DNA of 64,000 bases from JACQFK01 sp964619955 (GCA_964619955.1 CAZUJF010000027.1:5153-69152); one strand, 5' to 3'. Counted from the stretch's first letter, positions 27,805 to 36,501 are shown. Notes: generated from the sequence alone by a model not told the origin. A program made the numbers and translations.

Positions 27805-28515
27805 CTACTTGCGGAGCTCCTCGAAGACCTCTTCCGGCGCGGGGCGGATGCGGATGTTGCCGGCGGTGCGGATCCAGCGGATCTTGCGGTCCTTGTCGAT
27901 GAGGATCGTCGCGGGGCGCGGAACGTCCATGGACGCCAGGCCCTTCTCGTGGAAGAGCCCGTACTTCTTCGACACCTCGAGCCCCTCGTCCGAAAGGACC
28001 GGGAACGGCAGACCCAGCCCCTTCCCCTGCGCAGGCGTCTGGGGGCCGACGGCGACCACGCTGACGCGCGAGGCCTTGAAATCGTCCATCCGCTTCGCGA
28101 GCTCGCCGAGCTCGGCCCTGCAGATGATTCAGTAGTGCCCGCGGAAGAAGAGCAGCAGCACCCGCCCCTGGTCGCTGAGGTCGGAGAGGCGCACGTCCTT
28201 CCCGTCCGCGTCCTTCAGCATGAAGTTCGGCGCGAAATCGCCGACCGCGACCGCGGGGCTCCCCTCCAGCCTTCCGACGAGGCCCCGCACCGCGGCATAC
28301 CCGCCCGCGCCCAGCACGAACACGATCCAGGCGACCGCCCGCAGCCTGTTCCGCCCCTCCACGCCCTTCGCCGCGATGAGCAGCAGCAGCGGCACGATGA
28401 AAAACGTCAGCGGCAGCCAGGTGTTGCGGAAGAGCGGCACCCCGAGGAGGAGCATGTCCGCGACCCACGCGCCGAGCGTGGCCAGGATCGCCAGGACGAG
28501 CGCCGCAGGCTTCAC
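27805..28515 (-). CDS. Membrane-anchored AhpC/TSA-type redoxin, probable selenoprotein (UxxC)
   Basis: 236 residues if the in-frame TGA at 28129-28131 is read as selenocysteine. It starts at GTG 28515, overlapping the upstream stop. Three membrane helices (about 3-23, 32-49, 60-80) precede a peroxiredoxin-like domain: VGDFAPNFMLKDADGKDVRL, LLLFFRGHY, U129, IIC132, RAELGELAKRMDDF, then PFPVLSDEGLEVSKKYG and RPATILIDKDRKIRW. Relatives read FYRGxWCPxCRxEL, so the TGA sits exactly at the first active-site Cys. The frame is intact on both sides. Just after the TGA a 7-bp stem CGAGCTC/GAGCTCG closes on a GGC loop that begins 21 bases downstream, within the usual range for bacterial SECIS elements. 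A recent nonsense mutation is the alternative. Confidence 0.75.
28098..28114 (-). promoter_or_regulatory. Candidate bacterial SECIS hairpin
   Basis: Stem CGAGCTC/GAGCTCG with a GGC triloop, read on the minus strand directly downstream of the in-frame TGA. The apical loop starts with G and lies 21 bases from the TGA. It fits the loose bacterial SECIS rules, but the stem is also coding sequence of high GC, so chance cannot be excluded. Confidence 0.45.
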
Positions 28516-29072
28516 GACTTCACGAAGCGGAAAAAGTCGATGTCGCCGATGCTCTTCGACTCCCCTTCCTTGTCCATCACGCAGCGCATGACGTAGCGCC
28601 CGGCGCGGAGCTTGAGCCCGGGCTTCGCGAGCGGCTTCATGAACTGCCAGCCGCCCGTGTCGGGGATCTCGACCGGACCGCTCACGTCGAGTCCGTCGAA
28701 CTCCAGGTGGAAGATGCCGCCCTTCCTGGCCGAGGCCACGCGGGTCTCGAGCAGATAGGTCCCGCTCTCCTTCACCTCGACCGTGTAGGCGACCCATTCG
28801 CCCGCGCGCGTCCAGCCGATGTTGTAGCGGTTGCTGGCGTCGGCGCGGGGCTCGATGTCGACCCCCGTCTCGCGATACGGCGCCCCCTGGTTCTTCGGCT
28901 CGAGATCGTGGTAGGCGAAGCCCTCGCCGCCCTCGTCGAAATCCTCCGTCTCGATCGTGCCCGGGATGGCGTGGATGCGGCCCTGGAAGGGGCGGCCGGG
29001 CCCCGGCCAAAGCTCCTGCGCCGGGCAGCCGGCGAGCGCCAGGAAGAGGACGGCGGAGGCGGCTCGTCTCAT
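28512..29072 (-). CDS. CBM6/CBM35-like lipoprotein
   Basis: 186 residues with a lipoprotein signal (lipobox ALAGC, C16). The mature part is a single beta-sandwich of the type seen in CBM6: IETEDFDEGGEGFAYHDL, TRAGEWVAYTVEVKESGTYLLETRVAS, FHLEFDGLDVSGPVEIPDTGG and the closing IGDIDFFRF. Such modules bind glycans; no catalytic domain is attached. It lies eight bases downstream of dnaB, and its stop overlaps the GTG of the redoxin gene. Confidence 0.8.
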   Translation of the reverse strand: MRRAASAVLFLALAGCPAQELWPGPGRPFQGRIHAIPGTIETEDFDEGGEGFAYHDLEPKNQGAPYRETGVDIEPRADASNRYNIGWTRAGEWVAYTVEVKESGTYLLETRVASARKGGIFHLEFDGLDVSGPVEIPDTGGWQFMKPLAKPGLKLRAGRYVMRCVMDKEGESKSIGDIDFFRFVKS

Positions 29073-29080
29073 GAACGCTC

Positions 29081-30466
29081 CTATTCGGACGGCCGGGCGG
29101 ACAGGTTCTCGAACCGCGTGTACTGCTTGAGGAAGGCCATCTCCATGTTGCCCACGGGGCCCGTGCGGTTCTTGAGCAGGAGGACCTCGGCGACGCCCTT
29201 CTTCTCGGTGTCGGGCTTGTAGTACTCCTCGCGGTAGAGCGCCATGACGGCGTCGGCGTCCTGCTCGATGGCGCCCGATTCGCGGAGGTCGGAGAGCATC
29301 GGACGGCGCTCCTCGCGCCCCTCGGCGCCGCGGTTGAGCTGGGCGAGCGCGATGACGGGCACGTTGAGCTCCTTCGCCACCGCCTTCAGGTTGGAGGAGA
29401 TCATCGCGATCTCGAGCTGGCGGGACTCCGGCGCCTTCGAGCCCTGGCGCGCGTTCATCTTCTGCAGGTAGTCGACCACGATGAGCTCGATCCCCTCGCG
29501 CGCCTTCATGCGGCGCGAGCGCGTCCGCACCTCGAGGGCCGAGAGGTCGGCCGAGTCGTCGATGAAGAGCTTCGAGTCGTTGAAGAGCCCCGCGGCCTGC
29601 AGCAGCCGCGCGAAGTCCTCCTCCGAGACCCGACCGGTGCGCAGCAGGCTGGAGTCCACGCGCGCGTGGGAGCAGAGCATCGACTGCGCGATCTGCTGGG
29701 ACGCCATTTCGAGCGAGAAGAGCAGCACCGGCTTCTGCTCCCGCAGGGCCACGTGCTCCGCGATGTTGAGCGCGAAGCTCGTCTTGCCCATCGAGGGGCG
29801 GCCCGCCACGATGTAGAGCTGGCCGGGCTGCAGGCCGGAGATCTTGTCGTCCAGCTCGAAGAAGCCCGTCGAGAGCCCGAGCAGGCGGCTCTTGCGGTCG
29901 TGGATGTCCTGGATCTGCTGGAAGGTCTCGTGGAGGATCTCGGACATCGTGCGCACCGCCGTCTTCTCGCCCTTGCCGAGGGCGATGAAGAGGGCCTTCT
30001 CCGCCTCGTCCCGGACGGCGTCGACGTCCTCGGTCACCCGCGTGGCGGTGTGGATGATCTTCTGGCACGTCTCGATGATCGTGCGCAGCATGTACTTCTC
30101 GTGGATGACCCGCGCGTACTCCGGCGCGTTCTCCACGTTGGGCACGCCGTCGACGAGCAGCGCCAGGTACTCGGCGCCGCCCACCTGGTCGAGCTTCCGG
30201 TCCTTGGCGAGCTCGTCCCGGAGGACGACGAGGTCGATGGGCTTGCGCTCGAGGTGCAGCTTCAGCACCGTCTCGAAGAGGGTGCGGTGCGCGGCGAAGG
30301 CGAAGTAGTCGGGATTCTGGACGACGTCGACCACGTCGCCGATGACGTTGTTGTCGAAGATCATGGCCCCGAGCAGGGCCATCTCGGACTCGCGGCTGTG
30401 GGGCAGCGAGGTGTCCCGCAGGACGTCGGCGGGGGCGACCGGATTGCGGGCGGCGGACGTCGACAT
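29081..30466 (-). CDS. dnaB: Replicative DNA helicase
   Basis: Hexameric helicase of the replication fork. From ATG 30466 the protein has 461 residues: the N-terminal collar domain (LPHSRESEMALLGAMIFDNN), a linker, and the RecA-like domain with Walker A AGRPSMGKTSFALNIA, Walker B ELIVVDYLQKM, the DnaB segment IALAQLNRGAEGREERRPMLSDLRESGAIEQDADAV in part, and the arginine-finger region. An upstream in-frame extension is GC-biased shadow sequence. No intein is present. It closes the rpsF-ssb-rpsR-rplI-dnaB cluster in its usual place. Confidence 0.96.
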   Translation of the reverse strand: MSTSAARNPVAPADVLRDTSLPHSRESEMALLGAMIFDNNVIGDVVDVVQNPDYFAFAAHRTLFETVLKLHLERKPIDLVVLRDELAKDRKLDQVGGAEYLALLVDGVPNVENAPEYARVIHEKYMLRTIIETCQKIIHTATRVTEDVDAVRDEAEKALFIALGKGEKTAVRTMSEILHETFQQIQDIHDRKSRLLGLSTGFFELDDKISGLQPGQLYIVAGRPSMGKTSFALNIAEHVALREQKPVLLFSLEMASQQIAQSMLCSHARVDSSLLRTGRVSEEDFARLLQAAGLFNDSKLFIDDSADLSALEVRTRSRRMKAREGIELIVVDYLQKMNARQGSKAPESRQLEIAMISSNLKAVAKELNVPVIALAQLNRGAEGREERRPMLSDLRESGAIEQDADAVMALYREEYYKPDTEKKGVAEVLLLKNRTGPVGNMEMAFLKQYTRFENLSARPSE

Positions 30467-30545
30467 CAGTTCCCCCCGGACCTCAGGGCTCGCGGCGCCC
30501 GGGGCCCCCTGCGCGGGGGCCCCGGCGCCGCGGATGAATATTAGC

Positions 30546-31046
30546 CTACGCCTTGGCGGGCGGCTCGGACTTTCTGGGGTCCGACGCGGGCTTGACCGCC
30601 TTGGTCGAGAGCACCCAGACCTTGACCTTGGGCTGGACGTCGCGATGCAGCACGACCGTGACCTCGAAGGTGCCGGTCTGCTTGATCGGCTCGGCGATCT
30701 CGATCGCCTTCCCGTCGACCTTGACGCCCTGCTCCTTGAGCGCATCGGCGATCATGGAGGGGGTCACGGCCCCGTAGAGGTGGCCTTCCTCGTTGGTGTT
30801 CACCTCGATGGACACCGACGTGATCGCGGCGAACTTCTCCGCGAGCAGTTTGGCGTCGCTCACGAGCACGGCGTCCTGCTTGGCGGAGCGCCGCTTGGTC
30901 TGCTCGAGCTCCTTGTACATCGCGGGCGAGGGCTTGGAGGCGAGCTTGCGGGGGAAGAGGTAGTTGCGGGCGAAGCCCTCCTTCACCTCGATCTCCTGAC
31001 CGCGGCGTCCGACCTTGTCCACGTCCTGCCACAGCAGCACTTTCAT
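30546..31046 (-). CDS. rplI: 50S ribosomal protein L9
   Basis: 166 residues, starting MKVLLWQDVDKVGRRGQ and followed by the conserved VKEGFARNYLFPRKLA. The connecting helix and C-terminal domain (GHLYGAVTPSMIADAL) are intact. The C-terminus extends about 15-20 residues beyond the usual L9 length with a charged tail. It lies between rpsR and dnaB. Confidence 0.95.
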   Translation of the reverse strand: MKVLLWQDVDKVGRRGQEIEVKEGFARNYLFPRKLASKPSPAMYKELEQTKRRSAKQDAVLVSDAKLLAEKFAAITSVSIEVNTNEEGHLYGAVTPSMIADALKEQGVKVDGKAIEIAEPIKQTGTFEVTVVLHRDVQPKVKVWVLSTKAVKPASDPRKSEPPAKA

Positions 31047-31091
31047 GGCATCCTCGTCTAATTCTGAAATCCGGCGATCATGTCCGCCCGC

Positions 31092-31403
31092 TTACAGCGA
31101 GCCGGTACCCACATAGGGCATCATGGACATGTAGCGGGCGCGCTTGACGGCGGCCGTCGCGCTCCGCTGGTGGAACGCGCAGTTGCCGGAGCGCTTCCGG
31201 GAATACAGCTTCCCCTGCCCGGTGCAGAGCTTGAAGAGCACCTGCAGATTCTTGTAGTCCACATGGAGCGTCTTCTCGCGGCAGAAGCGGCACCGGTTGT
31301 CCTTGCGGAACTTGGTGTACTTCTTGCGGCGCTCGTCGCTCTCGCGGTCCCGGTCGTTATCCCGGTCCCTTCCGCCCCTGCGGTCCCGATCAACTCTCGG
31401 CAT
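31092..31403 (-). CDS. rpsR: 30S ribosomal protein S18, zinc-type with Arg/Asp-rich N-terminus
   Basis: 103 residues. The core (YTKFRKDNRCRFCREK, YKNLQVL, RKRSGNCAFHQRSATAAVKRARYMSMMPY) is typical S18. Cysteines CRFC and two further Cys/His residues suggest the zinc-binding form. The first 25 residues are an unusual run of alternating Arg and Asp (RDRRGGRDRDNDRDRESDERR). It is part of rpsF-ssb-rpsR-rplI. Confidence 0.93.
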   Translation of the reverse strand: MPRVDRDRRGGRDRDNDRDRESDERRKKYTKFRKDNRCRFCREKTLHVDYKNLQVLFKLCTGQGKLYSRKRSGNCAFHQRSATAAVKRARYMSMMPYVGTGSL

Positions 31404-31456
31404 CTCGATCTCCTCGACTTACGTTCCCAAATATTTACGGTACGGAGGACGCGCCC

Positions 31457-31897
31457 TCAGAACGGGATGTCCTCTTCGCTGCCCGGGGAGGGCGGCTCCT
31501 CGGCCGCGCCCTCCGCGGGCGCCCCCGCCCCCCGGGGCCCCCCCCCCCCCCCCCCCCCCCGCCGCCCGGCCCCCCCCCCCAACAACATGGCGGCGGTCAC
31601 CCGGATCTTGCTCATCTTCTTGCCTTCGGGCGACTCCCAGCGGTCCTGCTTGAGCCGGCCCTCGATGAAGACCTGCCGGCCCTTCTTCAGATATTCCGCG
31701 CAGATCTCCGCGGTGCGCCCCCACGCCACGATGTCGATGAAGGACACCTCCTCCACCTTCTGGCCCGTCTGCTTGTTCGTGTACGTGTGGTTGAGCGCCA
31801 GGGCGAACTCGCACACGGCCGAACCCTGCGGGGTGTACCGCAGCTCGGGGTCCCGGGTCAGGTTCCCCAGCAGGATGACCTTGTTGACGGACGCCAT
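31457..31897 (-). CDS. ssb: Single-stranded DNA-binding protein with a homopolymeric G tract in its linker
   Basis: 146 residues. The OB fold (1-105) starts MASVNKVILLGNLTRDPELRYTPQG and is followed by a glycine-rich linker and the acidic interaction tail EEDIPF, which recruits repair and replication partners. The linker is encoded in part by 23 consecutive G on the sense strand (31538-31560) and a second run of 11 (31570-31580). Any slippage not a multiple of three would remove the tail. It sits between rpsF and rpsR as in most bacteria. Confidence 0.95.
   Translation of the reverse strand: MASVNKVILLGNLTRDPELRYTPQGSAVCEFALALNHTYTNKQTGQKVEEVSFIDIVAWGRTAEICAEYLKKGRQVFIEGRLKQDRWESPEGKKMSKIRVTAAMLLGGGAGRRGGGGGGGPRGAGAPAEGAAEEPPSPGSEEDIPF
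31538..31580. repeat. Poly-C/poly-G tracts inside ssb
   Basis: A run of 23 C on the plus strand (31538-31560), then nine bases, then 11 C (31570-31580). They lie in the glycine-linker codons of ssb. Such runs are prone to slippage in vivo and to sequencing error, so the exact length is uncertain. Confidence 0.9.
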
Positions 31898-31922
31898 CGC
31901 TCGACTCCTTCCTTACCCGAAA

Positions 31923-32342
31923 CTAATGAGCCATCCCGACCGAGAGGCCGTGCGGCACGACCATCGGGGGCGCGCCCATGCCGAAGCCCGGACGGTCCGT
32001 CTTCGGGGGCAGCGGGCCGGCCGTCTCGAAGTCCTTCGGCGGCTCCTTCGCCAGCTCGCCTTCGTGGGCGAGGATCAGGTTCCGCAGCAGGATCTCCGAG
32101 AACTGAAAGTCGGACCGGATTTTCGCGAGCGCCGTGTCCGGCGCCGCGAAATAGGCCACGACGTAGGTCCCGCGGTTGCTCTTCTTGACCGGGAACGCGA
32201 GCTTCCGCTCGCCCCACCTGATCACCGAGAGCACCGCCCCGCCGTTGCGCTTCACGATGCGCTCGACTTCCTCGCCGACGCGGGCCCATTCCTTCGCCGC
32301 GACCGTCGGGTCCACCAGCAGCATCGCCTCATAAGTCTTCAT
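31923..32342 (-). CDS. rpsF: 30S ribosomal protein S6
   Basis: 139 residues. The N-terminal 95 residues match S6 (MKTYEAMLLVDP, RWGERKLAFPVKKSNRGTYVVAYF). The C-terminus is extended by about 40 residues rich in Pro, Gly and Met, not part of the S6 fold. Its start overlaps the pth stop, and it begins the rpsF-ssb-rpsR-rplI set. Confidence 0.95.
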   Translation of the reverse strand: MKTYEAMLLVDPTVAAKEWARVGEEVERIVKRNGGAVLSVIRWGERKLAFPVKKSNRGTYVVAYFAAPDTALAKIRSDFQFSEILLRNLILAHEGELAKEPPKDFETAGPLPPKTDRPGFGMGAPPMVVPHGLSVGMAH

Positions 32343-32899
32343 GTCTCACTCCTACGGTTGAATCTCGTCATGGCCTTCTCGAGGCCCTCGTCCATCCAGC
32401 AGCGCAGGGCCTCGCACGCCTCCGCCACCATCGTCGTCACCTTCGGCTCCTCTTCCTTCGTGAAGCGTCCCAGCACCCAGGAGGGGTCCGGCCTCCCGCC
32501 GCCCACCCCCAGGCGCATCCGCGCGTACTTCGAGTGCCCCAGCGCGGCCTCCACGGACTTCAGCCCGTTGTGGCCCCCGCTCGAACCCTCCTTCCGCAGC
32601 CTCAGGCTCCCCAGGGGCAGGTTCACGTCGTCGCAGACGACCATGAGCTCCCCCCCGAAGCGCTTGTCCAGCTCCGGAAGCACGCGTCCCGTCTCGTTCA
32701 CGTAGGTCCAGGTCTTCACCAGCACCGCCTCGTGGCGCCCCAGGCGCCCCTCCGCGGCCCAGAATTCGAATCCGGACTTCCTGAACTTCTGACCCATCTT
32801 CTCAGAGAGCGCGTCGACCAGCCTCCAGCCGACGTTATGCCGCGTTCCGGCATATTTCTCGTCCGGGTTTCCGATCCCCAGCACGACGAACTTGGCCAT
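32339..32899 (-). CDS. pth: Peptidyl-tRNA hydrolase
   Basis: Releases tRNA from stalled peptidyl-tRNA. The 186-residue protein starts VVLGIGNPDEKYAGTRHNVGW after MAKF; the catalytic His is in TRHNVGW. The conserved CDDVNLPLGSLRLRKEGSSGGHNGL follows. It lies between rplY and rpsF, a common arrangement. Confidence 0.95.
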   Translation of the reverse strand: MAKFVVLGIGNPDEKYAGTRHNVGWRLVDALSEKMGQKFRKSGFEFWAAEGRLGRHEAVLVKTWTYVNETGRVLPELDKRFGGELMVVCDDVNLPLGSLRLRKEGSSGGHNGLKSVEAALGHSKYARMRLGVGGGRPDPSWVLGRFTKEEEPKVTTMVAEACEALRCWMDEGLEKAMTRFNRRSET

Positions 32900-32923
32900 G
32901 GCGGCCCCGGCGAAAACGCCGGG

Positions 32924-33640
32924 CTATTTCTTGTCTTCCTTCTTGGGGGCGTCCTTCTTCGGCGCCTCCTTCTTGGCGCCGGCGGCGTCCTTCTTGTCCC
33001 CTTCGGCGGCCTCGTCGCCCGCCTTCTCCTTCTTGATGACCTCCGGCCCGGCGGCGGTCGTCGCGGCCGTGGCGACCACGACCTCCTCGACCTTGTGCTC
33101 CTGCACGACCGCCAGCACGAGGTCCGCGTCGTGCGCGGCCTTCACGCCCGCCGGCAGCACGAGGTCCTTCACGGTGAACTTGACGTCCTTCTTCAGGCCC
33201 GTCACGTCCACCTCGATCTGCTCCGGGATCGCGTCCGGCAGACACTGGATCTTCAGCGTCTTGACGAACTGGTCCAGGACGCCGCCCTCGTCGGACACGC
33301 CCACCGGCTTGCCCTTGAGGATCAGCGCCACCTCGAGCGTCAGGACCTGGTCCATCGCGATCCGCGTGAAGTCGATGTGGACCAGCTTCTCGTCGAGGTG
33401 GTCGTACTGCACCTCCTTGAGGAAGACCTTGTCCTTCCCGGACGGGTGCGTGAGGTTGATGATGCGCGCGTGCTTCTTGAGAAGACGCTCGAATTCCCGG
33501 GCGTCCACGAGCAGGTGCACGGGCGCCTCGCCCTTGCGGGCGAGCACCGCGGGGATCTTCCCCGCGATGCGGTAGCGCCGCGACACCCGCGTGCCCAGAA
33601 GATCGCGCTTCTCCGCGCTGAGCGACAGCTGTTCGGCCAT
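32924..33640 (-). CDS. rplY: 50S ribosomal protein L25/general stress protein Ctc
   Basis: 238 residues: an N-terminal L25 domain that binds 5S rRNA (about 1-95), a TL5/Ctc beta domain (about 96-190) and a Lys/Ala/Glu-rich tail of about 45 residues (repeats of KKEAPKKDAPKKEDKK type). The long form is typical of non-enteric bacteria. It lies directly downstream of prs and upstream of pth. Confidence 0.93.
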   Translation of the reverse strand: MAEQLSLSAEKRDLLGTRVSRRYRIAGKIPAVLARKGEAPVHLLVDAREFERLLKKHARIINLTHPSGKDKVFLKEVQYDHLDEKLVHIDFTRIAMDQVLTLEVALILKGKPVGVSDEGGVLDQFVKTLKIQCLPDAIPEQIEVDVTGLKKDVKFTVKDLVLPAGVKAAHDADLVLAVVQEHKVEEVVVATAATTAAGPEVIKKEKAGDEAAEGDKKDAAGAKKEAPKKDAPKKEDKK

Positions 33641-33655
33641 GGTGTTCTCCCGTGA

Positions 33656-34591
33656 TTACAGAAAGAGGCTGCTAACCGACTCCGAGTGATGGATGCGCCG
33701 GATCGCCTCGCCCAAGAGGTTGGCGATCGAAAGGACCCTGAGGTTGGGGAATTCCTTGCCCGCCACCGGGATCGTGTCCGTGACGACGACCTCCTTGACG
33801 GGCGCCTTGGACAGCTTCTCCACGGCCTTGCCCGCGAAGACCGCGTGCGTGCCGCAGATGTAGATGTCCTTCGCGCCGTGTTTGCGGCAGGCCCGGGCCG
33901 CCTCCGTGATGGACGTCGCGGTGGAGATCATGTCGTCCACCAGGATGACGTTGCGCCCCTCCACCTCGCCGATGACGTGCATGACCTCCGTCTCGGTCGG
34001 CCCGCTGCGGCGCTTGTCCACGATCGCCAGGCCGGCGTTCAGGCGCTTCGCGTACGCGCGCGCCATCTTGATGCCGCCCACGTCGGGCGTCACGATCGTC
34101 AGGTCCTTCAGGTCGAGGCGCCGGAAGTATTCCACGAGCACCGGCGCCGCGTAGAGGTGGTCCATCGGGATGTCGAAGAAGCCCTGCAGCTGCGCGGCGT
34201 GCAGGTCGACGGACAGCGCCCGGTGCGCGCCCGCCGCCGCGATGATGTTCGCCACGAGCTTCGCGCTGATCGGCACGCGCCCCTCGGCCTTGCGGTCCTG
34301 CCGCGCGTAGCCGAAGTAGGGCATCACCGCCGTGATCCGCTCCGCGCTCGCCCGGCGCAGGCAGTCGATCAGGATCAGCAGCTCCATCAGGTTCTCGTTC
34401 ACCGGCGGGCAGGTCGGCTGGATCACGTAGACGTCCGCGCCGCGGACGTCCTCCATGATCTTCATGTCGATCTCGCCGTCCGGGAAGCGCGTGATGTCGA
34501 CCTTGCTCAGGGGGAGGTGCAGGTAGTCGCCGACCTTCTTGGCGAGCACCGGGTGCGCGCCGCCGGAGAAGACGAGCAGCGAGTTCTTCAT
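33656..34591 (-). CDS. prs: Ribose-phosphate pyrophosphokinase
   Basis: Makes PRPP from ribose 5-phosphate and ATP. The 311-residue protein starts at ATG 34591, overlapping the glmU stop. It has FPDGEIDMKIMEDVRG, the ATP-site PYFGYARQDRK, the DLHAAQLQGFFDIPMDHL stretch, and the PRPP loop VILVDDMISTATSI. An in-frame extension upstream lies inside glmU and is rejected. Gene order glmU-prs-rplY-pth is classical. Confidence 0.95.
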   Translation of the reverse strand: MKNSLLVFSGGAHPVLAKKVGDYLHLPLSKVDITRFPDGEIDMKIMEDVRGADVYVIQPTCPPVNENLMELLILIDCLRRASAERITAVMPYFGYARQDRKAEGRVPISAKLVANIIAAAGAHRALSVDLHAAQLQGFFDIPMDHLYAAPVLVEYFRRLDLKDLTIVTPDVGGIKMARAYAKRLNAGLAIVDKRRSGPTETEVMHVIGEVEGRNVILVDDMISTATSITEAARACRKHGAKDIYICGTHAVFAGKAVEKLSKAPVKEVVVTDTIPVAGKEFPNLRVLSIANLLGEAIRRIHHSESVSSLFL

Positions 34592-35913
34592 GCCTGACGC
34601 TTCTTTCCCTTCTTCGCGGGCGCCGCTTTCACGACGCTCATGCGGCTCCGGGACTGCAGCGGCCGCGCCGGCACGCCCACGACGACCGCGCCGGGGGCGA
34701 CCTCGCCGCGGACGACGACCGCGCCGGCCCCCGTCTTCGAGCCCTTGCCCAGGCGGACCGGGGCGACGAGCACGGTGTTGGAGCCGACGTGGACGCCGTC
34801 CCCGATGATCGTGGCGTGTTTGTTCACGCCGTCGTAGTTGGCGGTGATCGTCCCGGCGCCGATGTTGACGCGCGCGCCGAGCGTCGCGTCGCCGAGATAG
34901 CTCAGGTGTTTGGCTTTCGAGTGCGCGCCGATGCGCGACTTCTTGACCTCGACGAAGTTCCCGACTTCGGCGCCCTCGTCGAGCACGGTGCCCGCGCGCA
35001 GCTGGCTGAACGGCCCGACCTCGCAGCCCTGACCGATGACCACGCCGCGGCGGATCACGGTGAAGGGCTGGATCACGCTGTCCTGCCCGATCGTGACGTC
35101 CTCCTCGATGTAGGTGGTGGAGGGGTCGACGATCGAGACGCCGTTGTCCATGTGGTATTGGAGGTTCTTCCAGCGGAGATAGTTCGTGCAGGCGACCAGG
35201 TCGCGGCGCGTGTTGATGCCGTAGATCTCGTTCGGCGCGGAGGACTTCACCCCGTCCACGGGGCGGCCCTTGGCGACGAGGATCCCGAGGGCGTCCGTGA
35301 GGTAAAGCTCGCCCTTCTTGTTGTCGGGCTTGACCTCGCGGAGGGCCTCGAAGAGGGCGGGCGCGCGGAAGACGTAGGCGCCGGAGTTGCATTCGGGGAT
35401 GAGCCGCTGCTCCGGAGTGGCGTCCACCTCCTCGATGAAGCGGAGGAAGCGGCGGGTCTCCTTCTCGCGCAGGACCCGGCCGTACCCCGTGGCGTCGTCG
35501 AGGCAGGCGGAGAGGAAGGTGGCGTCCCGGCCGTGGGTGCGGTGGTCCTCGATCAGGCGGCGGATCGTGTCGGGTCCGATGAGGGGCGCGTCGCCGGCGA
35601 CCACGACGAGATCGCCTTTGAAACCCTTGAGGCGGGCCTCGGCGCAGAGGAGGGCGTGGCCCGTGCCCTTCTGTTCGGTCTGTTCCGCGTACGCGCAGTC
35701 GGGGGCGGCGGCTTTGACTTTGTCGGCCTGATGGCCCACGACGAGGACGAGATCCCGGATCCCCGCGAGGCGGAGGTTGCGGAGGACGAAGTCCAGCACC
35801 GGACGGCCGAGGATCTCATGCAGGACCTTGGCACGGTCGGACTTCATCCGAACGCCCCTGCCTGCGGCGAGAACCACCGCCTTCACGTTTTGCTGAGACA
35901 CGGGGAGCCCCAT
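34588..35913 (-). CDS. glmU: Bifunctional GlmU (N-acetylglucosamine-1-phosphate uridyltransferase/acetyltransferase)
   Basis: Makes UDP-GlcNAc for the cell wall. About 441 residues from ATG 35913; ATG 35934 is also possible. The N-terminal pyrophosphorylase domain has VVLAAGRGVRMKSDRAKVLHE, with VVAGDAPLIG and ECNSGAYVF; the C-terminal left-handed beta-helix has the hexapeptide repeats and the acetyltransferase stretch KHLSYLGDATLGARVNIGAG. Full length. Peptidoglycan genes anmK and murQ in the window agree with a walled cell. Confidence 0.94.
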   Translation of the reverse strand: MGLPVSQQNVKAVVLAAGRGVRMKSDRAKVLHEILGRPVLDFVLRNLRLAGIRDLVLVVGHQADKVKAAAPDCAYAEQTEQKGTGHALLCAEARLKGFKGDLVVVAGDAPLIGPDTIRRLIEDHRTHGRDATFLSACLDDATGYGRVLREKETRRFLRFIEEVDATPEQRLIPECNSGAYVFRAPALFEALREVKPDNKKGELYLTDALGILVAKGRPVDGVKSSAPNEIYGINTRRDLVACTNYLRWKNLQYHMDNGVSIVDPSTTYIEEDVTIGQDSVIQPFTVIRRGVVIGQGCEVGPFSQLRAGTVLDEGAEVGNFVEVKKSRIGAHSKAKHLSYLGDATLGARVNIGAGTITANYDGVNKHATIIGDGVHVGSNTVLVAPVRLGKGSKTGAGAVVVRGEVAPGAVVVGVPARPLQSRSRMSVVKAAPAKKGKKRQA

Positions 35914-36069
35914 CGATCTATCCAAGCTCCACATCTCACGGCCCCATCGCGGTAAACGGCCGCCGCTGTCACTAGCCGGCGCCCGCGCAGACGGGCGTTC
36001 ACTTCCGGAGAAGGAGGGGGAGTTTATAAGGGGCCCCCCGGCAAGTCAAGGCCCCCCTTCGGGATTCGC

Positions 36070-36501
36070 TCAGGTTCCGATCCAGTCGACCTGGAGCAGG
36101 CCGTCCGCCTCGAGACGCCGAAAGTCCGGATCCCCCGTCACCAGCGGGGCGCCGGCGCGCCGGGCGCTTTCCGCCGCGACCGCGTCGGCATAGGAGATCG
36201 GAAAACGCGCCTTGAGCCGGGCCGCGGCGAGGAGGAGCGTTCCAGGAACGGGGACGCTCCGGACGGGCATGCGGCGGAACTCCCGGAGGAAGTCCTCCGC
36301 ATCCGCAAGGCCGCTCTTCTTCGCGAGGATGTAATAGACCTCGCCGAGATTGATGAGGCTCATCAGGAGTTCCAGGCGGCCCGCTTCGGATTCCTCGAGG
36401 AGCCTACGGACCTCGTCGGCCGCCCGGGGCGCCCCTTGGAGCCAGGAGAGGATCGCCCACGAATCAAGGACCTTTCTGGAGCTCGTGTTTTTCTTCGGCA
36501 C
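36070..36501 (-). CDS. PIN-domain toxin (VapC family)
   Basis: 143 residues with the PIN acidic residues: D in VLDSWAILSWLQG, E in NLGEVYYILA, D in SYADAVAAESARRAGAPLVTGD and the final Asp in the same stretch. PIN toxins cleave RNA. Its 5' end overlaps the upstream AbrB-type antitoxin gene by 38 bases, the usual type II arrangement. Confidence 0.85.
   Translation of the reverse strand: MPKKNTSSRKVLDSWAILSWLQGAPRAADEVRRLLEESEAGRLELLMSLINLGEVYYILAKKSGLADAEDFLREFRRMPVRSVPVPGTLLLAAARLKARFPISYADAVAAESARRAGAPLVTGDPDFRRLEADGLLQVDWIGT

Noticed and set aside
27805..28089. A separate 94-residue gene starting at ATG 28089.
   Set aside because: It is the second half of a peroxiredoxin-like domain without active site; the same frame continues upstream across one TGA at the catalytic Cys, so one selenoprotein gene is more likely.
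36029..36060. GC hairpin after the PIN toxin gene as a terminator.
   Set aside because: Arms GGGGCC/GGCCCC are short with a long loop and no clear T run.
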